A DNA stretch of 64,000 nt from Hydractinia symbiolongicarpus (lineage: Eukaryota > Cnidaria > Hydrozoa > Anthoathecata > Hydractiniidae): the NCBI RefSeq assembly GCF_029227915.1, contig NC_079887.1:17545650-17609649 (forward strand). Reading direction: 5' to 3'. Position numbers and translations under genes: made by a program. Positions 23,099 through 37,018 of the stretch are shown one piece after another. The notes under the pieces were generated by a model, which was not told the origin of the DNA, did no database searches, and worked only from the letters and a program-made list of their open reading frames with translations. Positions within the stretch are counted from its first letter, which is position 1; every line of letters begins with the position of its first letter.

Positions 23099-24257
23099 CA
23101 GGCACAAGGAAGCGTGTGATTTTTTTTAAGACCTTCATTAGGCGTAAAAAGGCCATAATACGGCCTTTAGAGGCCTGTGCGCGTAGTTGACTGTGTCTTA
23201 ATGACATGACGCAATGGAAAACGCCTTGGGACGTCGTAGTCCATTGAGAGCGAAAGGTTTAGACCAATGGTAACCCTCGCAGGCACGTGGAACCACGTGA
23301 TTTAAGTGTGAAGCTTTTACTAGGCATCAAAACACCATACTACAGCCTTTAGAGGCCTGTACACGTAGTTGACGTTGTTATAAAGCCATAGCGCAATGGA
23401 AAACGACTTGGAACGTCGTAGTCTATTAAAGGTGGAAGGATTAGAACAATGGTAACCTGCGTAGGCACGTGAAACCACGTGTTCTAAGTGTAAGGCCCTT
23501 ACTAGGTGTAAAAAAGCCATACTACGGCCTTTAGAGGCTTATAAGCGTAGTTGACGGTGTAATAAAGGCATGGCGCAATGGAAAACGACTTGAAAAGTCG
23601 TAGTCCATTGAGAGTGGAAGGATTATAGCAATGGTGGCCAGTGCAGGCACGTGGAACCACGTGATTTACGTATAAGGCTTTTATTAGGCACCAAAAGGCC
23701 ATATTACAGTCTTTACAAGCCTGTGCGCGTAGTTCACTGTGTTTTAATGACATGACGCAATGGAAAACGCCTTGGGACGTCGTAGTCCATTGAGAGAGGA
23801 AGGATTAGACCAATGGTAACACTCGCAGGCACGTGGAACTACGTGATTTATGTGTAAGGCCTTTATTTGGCGCCAAGAGGCCATATTACGGCCTTTAGAG
23901 GCCTGTTAGCGTAGTTGACGGTGTTATAAAGCCATGGCGCAATAGAAAACGTCTTGCGAAGTCGTAGTCCTTTAAGAGTGGAGGGATTAGACCAATGGTA
24001 AACAGCGCAGGCACGTGGAACCACGTGCTTTACGTGTAAGGCCTTTATTAGGCATCAAAAAGCCATATTACAGTGTTTAGAGGCCTGTGCGCATAGTTGA
24101 CTGTGTTTTAAAGACTTGGCGGAATGGAAAAAGACTTGGGACGTCGTAGTCTATAGAGAGTGGAAAGATTAGACCAATGGTAACCTGCGCAGGAACGTGA
24201 AACCACGTGATTTACGTGTAAGGCTCTTTTTAGGCATCAAAATGCCACATTACGGTC

Positions 24258-27200
24258 TTTAGAGGCCTGTGCGCGTAGTTGACTGTGTTTTAAAGACATG
24301 GCGTAATGGAAAACGACTTGGTACGTCGTAGTCTATTGATGGTGGAAGGATTAGACCAATGGTAACCAGAGCAGGCACGTGGAACCACGTGATTTACGTG
24401 TAAGGCTTTTATTAGGCATCAAAAGGCCATATTACAGTCTTTACAGGCCTGTACACGTAGTTGACTGTGTTTTAATGACATGACGCAATGGAAAACGATT
24501 TGGGAAGTCGTAGTCCATTGAGATTGGAAGGATTAGGCCAATGGTAACCTGCGCAAGCACGAGGAAGCACGTGATTTCTTTTAAGACCTTCATTAGGCGT
24601 AAAAAGGCCATAATGCGGCCTTTAGAGGCCTGTGCGCGTAGTTGACTGTGTCTTAATGACATGACGCAATGGAAAACGGCTTTGGACGTCGTAGTTCATT
24701 GAGAGCGGAAGGATTAGACCAATGATAACCCTCGCAGGCACGTGGAACCACGTAATTTAAGTGTGAAGCTTTTACTAGGCATCAAAACACCATACTACAG
24801 TCTTTGGAGGCATGTACACGTAGTTGACGTTGTTATAAAGCAATAGCGCAATGGAAAACGACTTGGAACGTCGTAGTCTATTAAAGATGGAAGGATTAGA
24901 ACAATGGTAACCTGCGTAGGCACGTGGAACCACGTGATTTAAGTGTAAGGCCCTTACTAGGTGTCAAAAGGCCATATCACAGCGTTTAGAGGCCTGTGAC
25001 CGTAGTTGACGGTGCTATAAGGCTATCGCGCAATAGGAAACGCCTAGGGACGTCGTAGTCCATTGAGAGCGGAAGGATTAGACCAATGGTAACACTCGCA
25101 GGCACGGGGAACTACGTGATTTATGTGTAAGGCCTTTATTTGGCGCCAAGAAGCCATATTACGGCCTTTAGAGGCCTGTTAGCGTAGTTGACGGTGTCAT
25201 AAAGCCATGGCGCAATGAAAAACGACTTGGGAAGTCGTAGTCCATTGACAGTAGAGGGATTAGACCAATGATAAACAGCACAGGCACTTGGAACCTGTGA
25301 TTTACGTGTAAGGCCTTTATTTGTCGCCAAAAGGCCATATTACGGCCTTTAGAGGCCTGTTAGCGAAGTTGACGGTGTTATAAAGCCATGGCGCAATGGA
25401 AAACGTCTTGGGAAGTCGTAGTCTTTTAAGAGTGGAAGGATTAGACCAATGGTGAACAGCGCCGGCACGTGGAACCACGTGTGTTACGTGTAAGGCCTTT
25501 ATTAGGCATCAAAAGTCTATATTGCAGCGTTTAGATGCCTGTGAGCGTAGTTGACTGCGTTTTAAAGACTTGGCGGAATGGAAAAAGACTTGGGACGTCG
25601 TAGTCTAATGAGAGTTGAAGGACTAGACCAATGGTAACCTACGCAGGCACGTGGAACTACGTGATTGATGTGTAAGGCCTTTATTAGGCAGCAAAAGGCC
25701 ATATTACAGCGTTTAGAGGCCTGTAAGCGTAGTTGACTGTGTTTTAAAGACATGACGCAATGGAAAACAATTTGGGACGTCGTAGTCTATAGAGTGTGGC
25801 AAGGTTAGACCAATGGTAACCTGCGCAGGCACGTGAAACCACGTGATTTACGTGTAAGGCCTTTATTAGGTGACAAAAGGCCATATTACAGTCTTTACAG
25901 GCCTGTGCGCGTAGTAGAATGTGTTTTAAAGACTTGGCGCAATGGAAAAAGACTTGGGACGTCGTAGTCTAATGAGAGTTGAAGGACTAGACCAATGGTA
26001 ACCTACGCAGGCACGTGGAACTACGTGATTTATGTGTAAGGCCTTTATTTGGCGCCAAGAAGCCATATTACGGCCTTTAGAGGCCTGTTAGCGTAGTTGA
26101 CGGTGTCATAAAGCCATGGCGCAATGTAAAACGACTTGGGAAGTCGTAGTCCATTGACAGTAGAGGGATTAGACCAATGGTAAACAGCACAGGCACGTGG
26201 AACCTGTGACTTACGTGTAAAGCCTTTATTATGCATCAAAAGGCCATATTACAGCGTTTAGAGGCCTGTGCGCGTAGTTGACTGTGTTTTAAAGACATGG
26301 CGTAATGGAAAACGACTTGGTACGTCGTAGTCTATTGGTGGTGGAAGGATAAGACCAATGGTAACTAGAGCAGGCACGTGGAACCACGTGATTTACGTGT
26401 AAGGCTTTTATTAGGCATCAAAAGGCCATATTACAGTCTTTACAGGCCTGTACACGTAGTTGACTGTGTTTTAATGACATGACGCAATGGAAAACGATTT
26501 GGGAAGTCGTAGTCCATTGAGAGTGGAAGGATTAGGCCAATGGTAACCTGCGCAAGCACGAGGAAGCACGTGATTTTTTTTAAGACCTTCATTAGGCGTA
26601 AAAAGGCCATAATGCGGCCTTTAGAGGCCTGTGCGCGTAGTTGACTGTGTCTTAATGACATGACGCAATGGAAAACGCCTTTGGACGTCGTAGTCCATTG
26701 AGAGCGGAAGGATTAGACCAATGGTAACCCTCGCAGGCACGTGGAACCACGTAATTTAAGTGTGAAGCTTTTACTAGGCATCAAAACACCATACTACAGT
26801 CTTTAGAGGCATGTACACGTAGTTGACGTTGTTATAAAGCAATAGCGCAATGGAAAACGACTTGGAACGTCGTAGTCTATTAAAGATGGAAGGATTAGAA
26901 CAATGGTAACCTGCGTAGGCACGTGGAATCACGTGATTTAAGTGTAAGGCCCTTACTAGGTGTCAAAAGGCCATATCACAGCGTTTAGAGGCCGGTGACC
27001 GTAGTTGACGGTGCTATAAGGCTATCGCGCAATAGGAAACGCCTTGGGACGTCGTAGTCCATTGAGAGCGGAAGGATTAGACCAATGGTAACACTCGCAG
27101 GCACGGGGAACTACGTGATTTATGTGTAAAGCCTTTATTTGGCGCCAAGAAGCCATATTACGGCCTTTAGAGGCCTGTTAGCGTAGTTGACGGTGTCATA

Positions 27201-27568
27201 AAGCCATGGCGCAATGAAAAACGACTTGGGAAGTCGTAGTCCATTGACAGTAGAGGGATTAGACCAATGATAAACAGCACAGGCACGTGGAACCTGTGAT
27301 TTACGTGTAAGGCCTTTATTTGTCGCCAAAAGGCCATATTACGGCCTTTAGAGGCCTGTTAGCGTAGTTGACGGTGTTATAAAGCCATGGCGCAATGGAA
27401 AACGTCTTGGGAAGTCGTAGTCTTTTAAGAGTGTAAGGATTAGACCAATGGTGAACAGCGCCGGCACGTGGAACCACGTGTGTTACATGTAAGGCCTTTA
27501 TTAGGTATCAAAAGTCTATATTGCAGCGTTTAGATGCCTGTGAGCGTAGTTGACTGCGTTTTAAAGAC
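24258..27568 (+). repeat. 11-mer higher-order duplication (offset 1,999 bp), partial
   Basis: Positions 24,258-25,569 and 26,257-27,568 match at an offset of 1,999 bp, again 11 monomers. About 690 bp between them (25,570-26,256) is not shared in that register. The left members are the T-tract class, the AAGCTT class, the GGCTATCGCGCAATAGG class and the GGCGCC class, the same series as in the 1,571-5,564 pair, so the same 11-mer has been used at least twice. Confidence 0.82.
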
Positions 27569-27772
27569 ATGACGCAATGAACAACGATTTGGGAAGTCGT
27601 AGTCCATTGAGAGTGGAAGGATTCGGCCAATGGTAACCTGCGCAGGCACAAGGAACCACGTGATATTTCTTAAGGCCTTTATTAGGCGTAAAAAGGCCAT
27701 TTTACGGCCTTTAGAAGCCTGAACGCGTAGTTGACGGTGTTATAAGGCTGTCGCTCAATGGGAAACACCTTG

Positions 27773-30700
27773 GGACATCGTAGTCCATTGAGAGCGGAAG
27801 GATTAGAGCAATGGTAACCTGCTCAGTCACGTGGAACCACGTGATTTAAGTGTAAGGCCCTTACTAGGCGTCAAATGGCCATATTACAGCCTTTCGAGGC
27901 CTATAAGCTTAGTTGACGTTGTTAGAAAGCCATAACGCAATGGAAAACGACTTGGGACGTCGTAGTCTATTAAGAGTGACAGTATTAGAACAATAGTAAC
28001 CTGCACAGGCACGTGGAACCACGTGATTTAATTGTAAGGCCCTTACTAGCTGCCAAAAGGCCATATTACAGTGTTTAGAGGCCTGTGCGCGTAGTTGACT
28101 GTGTTTTAATCACATGACGCAATGGAAAACGCATTTGGACGTCGTAGTCCATTAAGGGCGGAAGGATTAGACCAATGGTAACCCTCCCAGGCACGTGGAA
28201 CCACGTGATTTAAATGTGAAGCTTTTACTAGGCATCAAAACACCATACTACAGTCTTTAGAGGCCTGTACACGTAGTTGACGTTGTTATAAAGCCATAGC
28301 GCAATGGAAAACGACTTGGAACGTCGTAGTCTATTAAAGGTGGAAGGATTAGAACAATGGTAACCTGCGTAGGCACGTGAAACCACGTGTTCTAAGTGTA
28401 AGGCCCTTACTAGGTGTCAAACAGCCATACTACGGCCTTCAGAGGCCTGTAAGAGTAGTTGACGGTGTTATTAAGCCTAGGCGCAATGGAAAACGACTTG
28501 GGAAGTCGTAGTCCATTGAGAGTAAAGGGATTAGGCCAATGGTAAACAGCGCAGGCACATGGAACCACGTGCTTTACGTGTAAGGCCTTTATTAGGCATC
28601 AAAAAGCCATATTACAGTGTTTAGAGGTCTGTAAGCGTAGTTGACGGTGTTTTAAAGACATGACGCAATGGAAAACAATTTGGGACGTCGTAGTCTATAG
28701 ATTGGAAAGATTAGACCAATGGTAACCTGCACAGGCACGTGAAACCACGTGATTTACTTGTAAGGCCTTTATTAGGTGTCAAAAGGCATATTACAGGCCT
28801 TCAGAGGCCTGTAAGAGTAGTTGACGGTGTTATTAAGCCTAGGCGCAATGAAAAACGACTTGGGGAGTCGTAGTGCATTGAGAGTTGAAGGATTAGACCA
28901 ATGGTAAACAGCGCAGGCACGTGGAACCACGTGTTTTACGTGTAAGGCCCTTAGTAGGCATCAAAAGGCTATATTACAGTGTTAAGAGGGCTGTGCGCGT
29001 AGTTGACTGTGTTTTAAAGACATGACGCAGTGGAAAACGATTTGGGATGTCGTAGTCCATTAAGAGTGAAAGGATTAGACCAATGGTAAATAGCGCAGGA
29101 ACGTGGAACCACGTGATTTAAGTGTAAGGCTTTTACTAGGCATCAAAACACCATACTACAGTCTTTAGAGGCCTGTACACGTAGTTGACGTTGTTATAAA
29201 GCTATGTCGCAATGAAAAACGACTTGGGACGTCGTAGTCCATTAAGAGTGAAAGGATTAGTCCAATGGTAAACAGCGCAGGCACGTGGAACCTGTGATTT
29301 ACGTGTAAGGCCATTATTAGGCATCAAAAGGCTATATTACAGTGTTAAGAGGGCTGTGCGCGTAGTTGACTGTGTTTTAAAGACATGACGCAGTGGAAAA
29401 AGACTTGGGACGTCGTAGTCTAATGAGAGTTGAAGGACTAGACCAATGGTAACCTACGCAGGCACGTGGAACTACGTGATATATGTGTAAGGCCTTTATT
29501 TGGCGCCAAGAAGCCATATTACGGCCTTTAGAGGCCTGTTAGCGTAGTTGACGGTGTCATAAAGCCATGGCGCAATGTAAAACGACTTGGGAAGTCGTAG
29601 TCCATTGACAGTAGAGGGATTAGACCAATGGTTAACAGCACAGGCACGTGGAACCTGTGATTTACGTGTAAGGCCTTTATTTGTCGCCAAAAGGCCATAT
29701 TACAGCGTTTAGAGGCCTGTGACCGTAGTTGACTGTGTTTTAGAGTCATGACGCAATGGAAAACGATTTGGGACGTCGTAATCCATTGAAAGTTGAAGGA
29801 CTAGACCAATAGTAAGCCTCGCAGGCACGTGGAACTACGTGATTTACGTGTAAGGCTCTTTTTAGGCATCAAAATGCCATAATACGGCTTTTAGAGGCAT
29901 GTGCGCGTAGTTCACTGTGTTTTAAAGACATGGCGCAATGGAAAACGATTTGGAACGTCGTAGTCTATAGAGAGTGGAAGGATTAGACCAATGGTAAACA
30001 GCGCAGCCACGTGGAACCTGTGACTTACGTGTAAAGCCTTTATTATGCATCAAAAGGCCATATTACAGCGTTTAGAGGCCTGTGCGCATAGTTGACTGTG
30101 TTTTAAAGACATGGCGTAATGGAAAACGACTTGGTACATCGTAGTCTATTGATGGTGGAAGGATTAGACCAATGGTAACCAGAGCAGGCACGTGGAACCA
30201 CGTGATTTACGTGTAAGGCTTTTATTAGGCATCAAAAGGCCATATTACAGTCTTTACAGGCCTGTACACGTAGTTGACTGTGTTTTAATGACATGACGCA
30301 ATGGAAAACGATTTGGGAAGTCGTAGTCCATTGAGAGTGGAAGGATTAGGCCAATGGTAACCTGCGCAAGCACGAGGAAGCACGTGATTTTTTTTAAGAC
30401 CTTCATTAGGCGTATAAAGGCCATAATGCGGCCTTTAGAGACCTGTGCGCGTAGTTGACTGTGTCTTAATGACATGACGCAATGGAAAACGCCTTTGGAC
30501 GTCGTAGTCCATTGAGAGCGGAAGGATTAGACCAATGGTAACCCTCGCAGGCACGTTGAACCACGTAATTTAAGTGTGAAGCTTTTACTAGGCATCAAAA
30601 CACCATACTACAGTCTTTAGAGGCATGTACACGTAGTTGACGTTGTTATAAAGCAATAGCGCAATGGAAAACGACTTGGAACGTCGTAGTCTATTAAAGA

Positions 30701-32544
30701 TGGAAGGATTAGAACAATGGTAACCTGCGTAGGCACGTGGAACCACGTGATTTAAGTGTAAGGCCCTTACTAGGTGTCAAAAGGCCATATCACAGCGTTT
30801 AGAGGCCTGTGACCGTAGTTGACGGTGCTATAAGGCTATCGCGCAATAGGAAACGCCTTGGGACATCGTAGTCCATTGAGAGCGGAAGGATTAGAGCAAT
30901 GGTAACCTGCTCAGTCACGTGGAACCACGTGATTTAAGTCTAAGGCCCTTACTAGGCGTCAAAAGGCCATATTACAGCCTTTCGAGGCCTATAAGCTTAG
31001 TTGACGTTGTTAGAAAGCCATAACGCAATGGAAAACGACTTGGGACGTCGTAGTCTATTAAGAGTGACAGTATTAGAACAATAGTAACCTGCACAGGCAC
31101 GTGGAACCACGTGATTTAATTGTAAGGCCCTTACTAGGTGCCAAAAGGCCATATTACAGTGTTTAGAGGCCTGTGCGCGTAGTTGACTGTGTTTTAATCA
31201 CATGACGCAATGGAAAATGCATTTGGACGTCGTAGTCCATTAAGGGCGGAAGGATTAGACCAATGGTAACCCTCCCAGGCACGTGGAACCACGTGATTTA
31301 AATGTGAAGCTTTTACTAGGCATCAAAACACCATACTACAGTCTTTAGAGGCCTGTACACGTAGTTGACGTTGTTATAAAGCCATAGCGCAATGGAAAAC
31401 GACTTGGAACGTCGTAGTCTATTAAAGGTGGAAGGATTAGAACAATGGTAACCTGCGTAGGCACGTGAAACCACGTGTTCTAAGTGTAAGGCCCTTACTA
31501 GGTGTCAAAAAGCCATACTACGGCCTTCAGAGGCCTGTAAGAGTAGTTGACGGTGTTATTAAGCCTAGGCGCAATGGAAAACGACTTGGGAAGTCGTAGT
31601 CCATTGTGAGTAAAGGGATTAGGCCAATGGTAAACAGCGCAGGCACGTGGAACCACGTGCTTTATGTGTAAGGCCTTTATTAGGCATCAAAAAGCCATAT
31701 TACAGTGTTTAGAGGTCTGTAAGCGTAGTTGACGGTGTTATAAAGCCATGGCGCAATGGAAAACGACTTGGGAAGTCGTAGTCCATTGACAGTGAAAGGA
31801 TTAGAACAATGGTTAATAGCGCAGGTACGTGGAACCACGTGTTTCACGTGTAACGCCTTTATTAGGCATCAAAAGCCCATATTACAGCGTTTAAAGGCCT
31901 GTAAGCGTAGTTGACTGTGTTTTAAAGACATGACGCAATTGAAAACAATTTGGGACGTCGTAGTCTATAGAGTGGAAAGATTAGACCAATGGTAACCTGC
32001 ACAGGCACGTGAAACCACGTGATTTACTTGTAAGGCCTTTATTAGGTGTCAAAAGGCATATTACAGGCCTTCAGAGGCCTGTAAGAGTAGTTGACGGTGT
32101 TATTAAGCCTAGGCGCAATGGAAAACGACTTGGGAAGTTGTAGTGCATTGAGAGTTGAAGGATTAGACCAATGGCAAACAGCTCAGGCACGTGGAACCAC
32201 GTGTTTTACGTGTAAGGCCATTATTAGGCATCAAAAGGCTATATTACAGTGTTAAGAGGGCTGTGCGCGTAGTTGACTGTGTTTTAAAGACATGACGCAG
32301 TGGAAAACGATTTGGGACGTCGTAGTCCATTAAGAGTGAAAGGATTAGACCAATGGTAAATAGCGCAGGAACGTGGAACCACGTGATTTAAGTGTAAGGC
32401 TTTTACTAGGCATCAAAACACCATACTACAGTCTTTAGAGGCCTGTACACGTAGTTGACGTTGTTATAAAGCTATGTCGCAATGAAAAACGACTTGGGAC
32501 GTCGTAGTCCATTAAGAGTGAAAGGATTAGTCCAATGGTAAACA
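27773..32544 (+). repeat. 17-mer higher-order duplication (offset 3,088 then 3,270 bp)
   Basis: From GGACATCGTAGTCCATTGAG at 27,773 the series repeats from 30,861 (offset 3,088 bp). The second copy has one more monomer, around 31,780-31,960 with TTAATAGCGCAGGTACG, after which the offset is 3,270 bp until divergence near 29,274 and 32,544. The hybrid monomer at about 30,855 joins AATAGGAAACGCCTTGG to GACATCGTAG. Confidence 0.8.
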
Positions 32545-33530
32545 TCGCAGGCACGTGGAACCTGTGATTTACGTGTAAGGCCTTTATTAGGCATCAAAAT
32601 GCCATATTACGGCTTTTAGAGGCCTGTGCGAGTAGTTGACTGTGTTTTAAAGACATAACGCAATGGAAAACAATTTGGGACGTCGTAGTCTATAGAGAGT
32701 GGAAAGATTAGACCAATGGTAACCTGCGCAGGCACGTGAAACCACGTGATTTACGTGTAAGGCTTTTATTAGGTGTCAAAAGGCCATATTACAGTCTTTA
32801 CAGGCCTGTGCGCGTAGTAGAATGTGTTTTAAAGACTTGGCGCAATGGAAAAAGACTTGGGACGTCGTAGTCTAATGAGAGTTGAAGGACTAGACCAATG
32901 GTAACCTACGCAGGCACGTGGAACTACGTGATTTATGTGTAAGGCCATTATTAGGCAGCAAAAGGCCATATTACAGCGTTTAGAGGCCTGTAAGCCTAGT
33001 TGACTGTGTTTTAAAGACATGGCGCAATGGAAAACGATTTGGGACGTCGTAGTCTATAGAGAGTGGCAAGGTTAGACCAATGGTAAACTGCGCAGGCACG
33101 TGAAACCACGTGATTTACGTGTAAGGCCTTTATTAGGTGTCAAAAGGCATATTATGGCCTTCAGATGCCTGTAAGAGTAGTTGACGGTGTTATTAAGCCT
33201 AGGCGCAATGGAAAACGACTTGGTACGTCGTAGTCTATTGATAGTGGAAGGATTAGACCAATGGTAACCAGCGCAAGCATGTGGAACCACGTGATTTAAG
33301 TGAAAGGCCCTTACTAGCTGTCAAAAGGCCATTTTACGGTCTTTAGAGGTCTGTAAGCGCAGTTGACAGTGTTATAAAGCCATGGCGCAATGGAAAACGA
33401 CTTGGGAAGTCTTAGTCCATTGAGAGTGGAAGGATTAGACCATTGTTAAACAGCGCAGGCATGTGGAACCACGTGCTTTACGTGTAAGGCCTTTATTAGG
33501 CATTAAAAGGCCATATTACAGTGTTTAGAG

Positions 33531-36149
33531 GCCTGTAAGCGTAGTTGACTGTGTTTTAAAGACATGACGCAGTGGAAAACGATTTGGGACGTCGTAGTCC
33601 ATTGACAGTGAAAGGATTAGACCAATGGTAAATAGCGCAGGTACGTGGAAGCACGTGTTTTACGTGTAAGGCCTTTATTAGGCATCAAAAGGCCATATTA
33701 CAGCGTTTAGAGGCCTGTGACTGTAGTGGACTGCGTTTTAAAGACATGACGCAATGGAAAACGATTTGGGACGTCGTAGTCTATAGAGAGTGGCAAGGTT
33801 AGACCAATGGTAACCTGCGCAGGCACGTGAAACCACGTGATTTACGTGTAAGGCCTTTATTAGGTGTCAAAATGCCATATTACGGTCTTTAGAGGCCTGT
33901 GCGCGTAGTTCACTGTGTTTTAAAGACATGGCGCAATGGAAAACGATTTGGGACGTCGTAGTCTATAGAGAGTGGCAAGGTTAGACCAATGGTAACCTGC
34001 AAAGGCACGTGAAACCACGTGATTTACGTGTAAGGCCTTTATTAGGTGTCAAAAGGCATATTACAGTCTTAAGAGGCCTGTACACGTAGTTGACGTTGTT
34101 ATAAAGCTATGTCGCAATGAAAAACGACTTGGGACGTCGTAGTCCATTAAGAGTGAAAGGTCTAGTCCAATGGTAAACAGCGCAGGCACGTGGAACCTGT
34201 GATTTACGTGTAAGGCCTTTATTAGGCATCAAAAAGCCATATTACGGCTTTTAGAGGCCTGTGCGCGTAGTTCACTGTGTTTTAAAGACATTGCGCAATG
34301 GAAAACGATTTGGGACGTCGTAGTCTATAGAGAGTGGCAAGGTTAGACAAATAGTAACCTGCGCAGGCACGTGAAACCACGTGATTTACGTGTAAGGTCT
34401 TTATTAGGTGTCAAAAGGCATATTACGGCCTTCAGAGGCCTGTAAGAGTAGTTGACGGTGTTATTAAGCCTAGGCGCAATGGAAAACGACTGGGGAAGTC
34501 GTAGTCCATTGAGAGTAAAGGGATTAGTCCAATGGTAAACAGTGCAGGCACGTGGAACCTGTGATTTACGTGTAAGGCCATTATTAGGCATCAAAAGGCT
34601 ATATTACAGTGTTAAGAGGGCTGTGCGCGTAGTTGACTGTGTTTTAAAGACATGACGCAGTGGAAAACGAATAGGGACGTCGTAGTCCATTAAGAGTGAA
34701 AGGATTAGACCACTGGTATATAGCGCAGGAACGTTGAACCACGTGATTTAAGTGTAAGGCTTTTACTAGGCATCAAAACACCATACTACAGTCTTTAGAG
34801 GCCTGTACACGTAGTTGACGTTGTTATAAAGCAATGTCGCAATGAAAAACGACTTGGGACGTCGTAGTCCTTTAAGAGTGAACGGATTAGTCCAATGGTA
34901 AACATCGCAGGCACGTGGAACCTGTGATTTACGTGTAAGGCCTTTATTAGGCATCAAAATGCCATATTACGGCTTTTAGAGGCCTGTGCGAGTAGTTGAC
35001 TGTGTTTTAAAGACATAACGCAATGGAAAACAATTTGGGACGTCGTAGTCTATAGAGAGTGGAAAGATTAGACCAATGGTAACCTGCGCAGGCACGTGAA
35101 ACCACGTGATTTACGTGTAAGGCCTTTATTAGGTGTCAAAAGGCCATATTACAGTCTTTACAGGCCTGTAAGCGTAGTTGACTGTGTGTTAAAGACATGA
35201 CGCAGTGGAAAACGATTTGGGACGTCGTAGTCCATTGACAGTGAAAGGATTAGACCAATGGTAAATAGCACAGGTACGTGGAAGCACGTGTTTTACGTGT
35301 AAGGCCTTTATTAGGCATCAAAAGGCCATATTACAGCGTTTAGAGGCCTGTGACTGTAGTTGACTGCGTTTTAAAGACATGACGCAATGGAAAACGATTT
35401 GGGACGTCGTAGTCTATAGAGAGTGGCAAGGTTAGACCAATGGTAACCTGCGCAGGCACGTGAAACCACGTGATTTACGTGTAAGGCCTTTATTAGGTGT
35501 CAAAATGCCGTTTTACGGTCTTTAGAGGCCTGTGCGCGTAGTTCACTGTGTTTTAAAGACATGGCGCAATGGAAAACGATTTGGGACGTCGTAGTCTATA
35601 GAGAGTGGCAAGGTTAGACCAATGGTAACCTGCAAAGGCACGTGAAACCACGTGATTTACGTGTAAGGCCTTTATTAGGTGTCAAAAGGCATATTACAGT
35701 CTTTAGAGGCCTGTACACGTAGTTGACGTTGTTATAAAGCTATGTCGCAATGAAAAACGACTTGGGACGTCGTAGTCCATTAAGAGTGAAAGGATTAGTC
35801 CAATGGTAAACAGCGCAGGCACGTGGAACCTGTGATTTACGTGTAAGGCCTTTATTAGGCATCAAAAAGCCATATTACGGCTTTTAGAGGCCTGTGCGCG
35901 TAGTTCACTGTGTTTTAAAGACATGGCGCAATGGAAAACGATTTGGGACGTCGTAGTCTATAGAGAGTGGCAAGGTTAGACAAATAGTAACCTGCGCAGG
36001 CACGTGAAACCACGTGATTTACGTGTAAGGTCTTTATTAGGTGTCAAAAGGCATATTACGGCCTTCAGAGGCCTGTAAGAGTAGTTGACGGTGTTATTAA
36101 GCCTAGGCGCAATGGAAAACGACTGGGGAAGTCGTAGTCCATTGAGAGT
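33531..36149 (+). repeat. 9-mer higher-order duplication (offset 1,633 bp) in block B
   Basis: Positions 33,531-34,516 and 35,164-36,149 match at an offset of 1,633 bp (9 monomers). Block A has a single equivalent (about 15,000-15,985), so this is private to block B. The first copy ends where GAGAGTAAAGGG replaces GAGAGTGGAGGG. Confidence 0.82.
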
Positions 36150-36258
36150 GGAGGGATTAGACCAATGGTAAACAGCGCAGGCACGTGGAACCACGTGCTT
36201 TACGTGTAAAGCCTTTATTAGGCATCAAAAAGCCATATTACAGTGTTTAGAGGCCTGT

Positions 36259-36369
36259 GCGCGTAGTTGACTGTGTTTTAAAGACTTGGCGCAATGGAAA
36301 AAGACTTGGGACGTCGTAGTCTAATGAGAGTTGAAGGACTAGACCAATGGTAACCTACGCAGGCACGTG
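36259..36369 (+). repeat. Internal 53-bp similarity within the monomer
   Basis: GCGTAGTTGACTGTG... from 36,261 and TCGTAGTCTAATGAG... from 36,314 line up at a 53-bp shift, with CGTAGT, AAG, CAATGG and ACGT in matching places. On a typical monomer I count about 27 identities in 52 ungapped positions. This hints that the 182-bp unit grew from shorter ancestral units; it is weak and needs a proper alignment. Confidence 0.4.
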
Positions 36370-37018
36370 GAACTACGTGATTTATGTGTAAGGCCTTTAT
36401 TAGGCAGCAAAAGGCCATATTACAGCGTTTAGAGGCCTGTAAGCGTAGTTGACTGTGTTTTAAAGACATGACGCAATGGAAAACAATTTGGGACGTCGTA
36501 GTCTACAGAGAGTGGAAAGATTAGACCAATGGTAACCTGCGCAGGCACGTGAAACCACGTGATTTACGTGTAAGGCCTTTATTAGGTGTCAAAAGGCCAT
36601 ATTACATTCTTTACAGGCCTGTGCGCGTAGTTGAATGTGTTTTAAAGACTTGGCGCAATGGAAAAAGACTTGGGACGTCGTAGTCTAATGAGAGTTGAAG
36701 GACTAGACCAATGGTAACCTACCCAGGCACGTGGAACTACGTGATTTATGTGTAAGGCCTTTATTAGGCAGCAAAAGGCCATATTACAGCGTTTAGAGGC
36801 CTGTAAGCCTAGTTGACTGTGTTTTAAAGACATGGCGCAATGGAAAACGATTTGGGACGTCGTAGTCCATTAAGAGTGGCAAGGTTAGACCAATGGTAAC
36901 CTGCGCAGGCACGTGAAACCACGTGATTTACGTGTTAGGCTCTTTTTAGGCATCAAAATGCCATATTACGGTCTTTAGAGGCCTGTGCGCGTAGTTCACT
37001 GTGTTTTAAAGACATGGC

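Larger units (their letters stand above)
1..23980 (+). repeat. Block A of a giant (19-25 kb) near-tandem duplication
   Basis: Position 1 corresponds to 24,886 and the series stays collinear with block B to 23,980, which corresponds to 43,417. Landmark offsets are 24,885 (251, 677, 1160), 24,522 (1918, 2613), 21,073 (8423), 20,528 (10,361), 18,531 (14,298), 20,164 (16,114), 20,889 (18,235), 21,433 (19,992) and 19,437 (23,320). Most steps are whole numbers of monomers. The true left edge lies outside the window. Confidence 0.8.
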
